From: Bog-473 sp963745665
Lineage (GTDB): Bacteria; Actinomycetota; Acidimicrobiia; Acidimicrobiales; RAAP-2
Direction of reading: 5' to 3'
DNA length: 64,000 bases
Assembly: GCA_963745665.1 (NCBI GenBank)
Contig: CAVUYE010000003.1
Location: 62,001 to 126,000 of the forward strand
Each line of letters opens with the position of its first letter. Within the stretch, counting starts at the first letter, position 1. The position numbers were made by a program, and so were the translations under genes. Under the pieces are notes generated by a model. The model saw nothing but the letters and a program-made list of their open reading frames with translations. It was not told where the DNA came from and searched no databases. Of the stretch, positions 63,501 to 64,000 are shown piece by piece.

Positions 63501-64000
63501 GTCCCGAAGTCGACGGCGCTGGCACCGGTGAAGCCCGTTCCGCTGACCGTGACACTGTTGGTCCCGCCTGCGGGCCCGTTGTTCGGGGTGACGGCGGTGA
63601 CCGTCGGCGCCGCGTTGTAGGTGTAGGCGTTGGCCAGGGGGGCAGAGGTGCCACCACCGGTGGTCGAGACGGTCACCGAGACGGTGCCCGAGCCCGACGG
63701 GACCACGACGGTCAGCGAGCTCGAGGTGGTCACGTTGACAGAAGTGCCCGCGTTGGAGCCGAAGTCGACGCTGGTCGAGCCCGAGACGAACCCGCTCCCG
63801 GCGACGGTGACGGTGTTGGTCCCGCCGGCGGGCCCGTTGTTCGGGGTGACCGAGGTGACGGTCGGTGCCGTGGCGCCAGAACACGTCGGGCACGAGATCG
63901 CGGTGGCTGACTCGACTGAGTTGACGAGCTGGTAGGTGAGACCGTTGTTGTACGTGCCGCTTCCACCGTCGGTCCCGTAGGTGCTCTGCGTCAAGGTGAG
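57545..64000 (-). CDS. Second giant secreted protein: 19 IPT/TIG domains and four neocarzinostatin-like repeats (5' end outside window)
   Basis: At least 2151 codons lie in the window; the start is beyond 64000. The visible N-terminal end (TYNNGLTYQLVNSVESATAI, SCPTCSG) equals the end of the Cys module of the 36-kb giant protein, so the missing part probably carries a signal peptide and that module. Nineteen TIG domains follow, alternating two types (TSVTPNNGPAGGTNTVTVAG and TAVSPNNGPAGGTNSVTVSG). Then come four ~115-aa modules with the pattern GNYVDxL, GDTVVAQECD, CDSATQVSGT, and GMCxxGGTCxVxVxD, which recall the neocarzinostatin-type Ig fold. No GYW repeats and no membrane anchor at the C-terminus. 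Likely a surface fibre with a different head domain. Confidence 0.82.
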   Translation of the reverse strand, partial: LTLTQSTYGTDGGSGTYNNGLTYQLVNSVESATAISCPTCSGATAPTVTSVTPNNGPAGGTNTVTVAGSGFVSGSTSVDFGSNAGTSVNVTTSSSLTVVVPSGSGTVSVTVSTTGGGTSAPLANAYTYNAAPTVTAVTPNNGPAGGTNSVTVSGTGFTGASAVDFGTSNPGTSISSVTATSLTVIAPSGTGTVDVTVTTPNGTSPVNAPSDQYTYNAAPTVTSVTPNNGPAGGTNTVTVAGSGFVSGSTSVDFGSNAGTSVNVTTSSSLTVVVPSGSGTVSVTVSTTGGGTSAPLANAYTYNAAPTVTAVSPNNGPAGGTNSVTVAGTGFTGASAVDFGTSNPGTSISSVTATSLTVIAPSGTGTVDVTVTTPNGTSPVNAPSDQYTYNTAPTVTSVTPNNGPAGGTNTVTVAGSGFVSGSTSVDFGSNAGTSVNVTTSSSLTVVVPSGSGTVSVTVSTTGGGTSAPLANAYTYNAAPTVTAVSPNNGPAGGTNSVTVSGTGFTGASAVDFGTSNPGTSISSVTATSLTVIAPSGTGTVDVTVTTPNGTSPVNAPSDQYTYNAAPTVTSVTPNNGPAGGTNTVTVAGSGFVSGSTSVDFGSNAGTSVNVTTSSSLTVVVPSGSGTVSVTVSTTGGGTSAPLANAYTYNAAPTVTAVSPNNGPAGGTNSVTVSGTGFTGASAVDFGTSNPGTSISSVTATSLTVIAPSGTGTVDVTVTTPNGTSPVNAPSDQYTYNAAPTVTSVTPNNGPAGGTNTVTVAGSGFVSGSTSVDFGSNAGTSVNVTTSSSLTVVVPSGSGTVSVTVSTTGGGTSAPLANAYTYNAAPTVTAVSPNNGPAGGTNSVTVSGTGFTGASAVDFGTSNPGTSISSVTATSLTVIAPSGTGTVDVTVTTPNGTSPVNAPSDQYTYNAAPTVTSVTPNNGPAGGTNTVTVAGSGFVSGSTSVDFGSNAGTSVNVTTSSSLTVVVPSGSGTVSVTVSTTGGGTSAPLANAYTYNAAPTVTAVSPNNGPAGGTNSVTVSGTGFTGASAVDFGTSNPGTSISSVTATSLTVIAPSGTGTVDVTVTTPNGTSPVNAPSDQYTYNAAPTVTSVTPNNGPAGGTNTVTVAGSGFVSGSTSVDFGSNAGTSVNVTTSSSLTVVVPSGSGTVSVTVSTTGGGTSAPLANAYTYNAAPTVTAVSPNNGPAGGTNSVTVSGTGFTGASAVDFGTSNPGTSISSVTATSLTVIAPSGTGTVDVTVTTPNGTSPVNAPSDQYTYNAAPTVTSVTPNNGPAGGTNTVTVAGSGFVSGSTSVDFGSNAGTSVNVTTSSSLTVVVPSGSGTVSVTVSTTGGGTSAPLANAYTYNAAPTVTAVSPNNGPAGGTNSVTVSGTGFTGASAVDFGTSNPGTSISSVTATSLTVIAPSGTGTVDVTVTTPNGTSPVNAPSDQYTYNAAPTVTSVTPNNGPAGGTNTVTVAGSGFVSGSTSVDFGSNAGTSVNVTTSSSLTVVVPSGSGTVSVTVSTTGGGTSAPLANAYTYNAAPTVTAVSPNNGPAGGTNSVTVSGTGFTGASAVDFGTSNPGTSISSVTATSLTVIAPSGTGTVDVTVTTPNGTSPVNAPSDQYTYNAAPTVTSVTPNNGPAGGTNTVTVAGSGFVSGSTSVDFGSNAGTSVNVTTSSSLTVVVPSGSGTVSVTVSTTGGGTSAPLANAYTYNGSVTPGGTVALAKTIDLIGNYPDKVSGTAWGSDTTVTLNQCATTTYSAATCDATNQVSVTLGTGRAAGIFKNALIHLAVGVIDTNGDTCGVAGSVMCDVVVVGNTGDTTASGALTFTLPSFAVRKTIGVLGNYVDGLKATGFPIGDTIVAQECDGTVSVPTTVSTNCDATTQISGTAGDNGAVILTPTLRVDGAYADPAGGMCLVAGSCDIGVTDADNGAIGASVSVGFATQTMSLKETTNVLGNYVDPLKAGGFPIGDTVVAQECDSSVVIPSTVSSDCDSATQVSGTVGASGKVTFSSTGVTLRAGSAYTDTASGMCPFGGTCEVLVSDTTNPSVGLDEAVTFATPTASVKEATNVQPNYVDKVTAGELPVGDTVTAQECDANVTSANLGTNCDSATQITGTVGGNGKVTFTAAGVRVLVGSSYGTDGMDSAGGTCPAGGSCDIVIDDSTSGAYVAVPIGLAS
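57548..58930 (-). repeat. Four ~115-aa neocarzinostatin-like modules
   Basis: Modules at about 58930-58570, 58570-58225, 58230-57880 and 57885-57548. Each has a GDTxVAQEC motif, two Cys pairs and GGxCDIxVxD near the end. The first is the most divergent (NQCATTTYSAATCDATNQVS). Confidence 0.6.
58934..63872 (-). repeat. About 9.5 tandem copies of a 519-bp unit (two TIG domains each)
   Basis: The same sequence recurs with an exact period of 519 bp (landmarks at 58959, 59478, 59997, 60516, 61035, 61554, 62073, 62592, 63111, 63630). Inner units look identical base for base. Differences are confined to a few positions in the three units nearest the N-terminus (for example near 62832, 63024, 63568 and 63588) and to the C-terminal edge unit. 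Confidence 0.9.
63875..63940 (-). repeat. Inverted near-identical copy of 37748-37814
   Basis: Complement of this stretch matches the plus strand of the first giant gene at nearly every base (coding YQLVNSVESATAISCPTCSG). Together with the TIG arrays it makes long inverted homology around the IS nest. Confidence 0.75.

Noticed and set aside
37827..63872. Tandem repeats as a CRISPR array
   Set aside because: Units are 258-519 bp, coding, without unique spacers, and there are no cas genes.
58715..63910. A 1731-codon open frame on the plus strand opposite the 519-bp repeats
   Set aside because: It is Arg/Gly/Asp-rich, repeats only because the DNA repeats, and the opposite strand encodes clear TIG domains.

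Overview
This is a high-GC actinobacterial chromosome segment. The best guess is a member of the Acidimicrobiia or a close relative. The reasons are the codon use, an MMPL transporter, P450, DUF2505 and DUF1707 genes, Rv1264-like adenylate cyclases, a VapBC pair, and secreted proteins built from GYWxVASDGGVFxFGDAxFYGS repeats, which I associate with that class. The assignment is inferred from gene content. No rRNA or tRNA gene was seen.

Left part, 1-22.4 kb (ordinary metabolism). A pyrimidine/purine salvage group comes first: a yeast-type cytosine deaminase, a phosphoribosyltransferase and an NCS1 nucleobase permease. An MMPL transporter diverges from a cytochrome P450; DUF2505 and SnoaL-like genes and a lower-GC AAA ATPase follow. 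At 9.1-16.4 kb lies a putative putrescine-to-GABA set. It has an FAD amine oxidase, a class III aminotransferase and an Lrp regulator on the minus strand, and divergently an aminobutyraldehyde dehydrogenase, alanine dehydrogenase (which would return alanine to pyruvate for the transaminase) and a ferredoxin-reductase-type flavoprotein. Then come a VapBC-like module, a thiolase translationally coupled to an HMG-CoA-synthase-like/DUF35 protein, and two class III cyclases. Between 13.1 and 21.9 kb eight neighbouring genes carry more than twenty single- or two-base frame shifts while keeping their catalytic motifs. That pattern looks more like sequence error than decay.

Middle part, 22.4-35.5 kb (accessory, lower GC, many gaps). 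It holds a ribbon-helix-helix-like gene surrounded by TGTWAAC motifs, two methyltransferases, a GT-C-like membrane protein, lipoproteins, a DUF218 protein, and a divergent XRE regulator/nucleoside-deoxyribosyltransferase-like pair with paired ACCGCGGTA repeats inside both 5' coding ends. It closes with an Ig-like, membrane-anchored surface protein.

Right part, 36-64 kb (surface-protein island). Two giant IPT/TIG-repeat secreted proteins face each other (36.0-43.3 kb plus; 57.5-64 kb minus, running off the window). Between them lie a 1001-aa secreted protein that shares an N-terminal module and a six-fold GYW repeat with the first giant, and another secreted protein. A nest of three IS21-family elements follows. 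The oldest copy (C, degenerate) was hit by copy A (6-bp target duplication GGCGGA), whose istB was then hit by copy B (7-bp duplication CAGTGGC). Copies B and C both carry a pRiA4b ORF-3-like passenger gene. The minus-strand giant gene contains about 9.5 nearly identical 519-bp tandem units.

The most novel points are the nested IS21 elements with a passenger gene, the giant TIG proteins with homogenised repeats and shared modules, and the XRE/NDT-like divergon.
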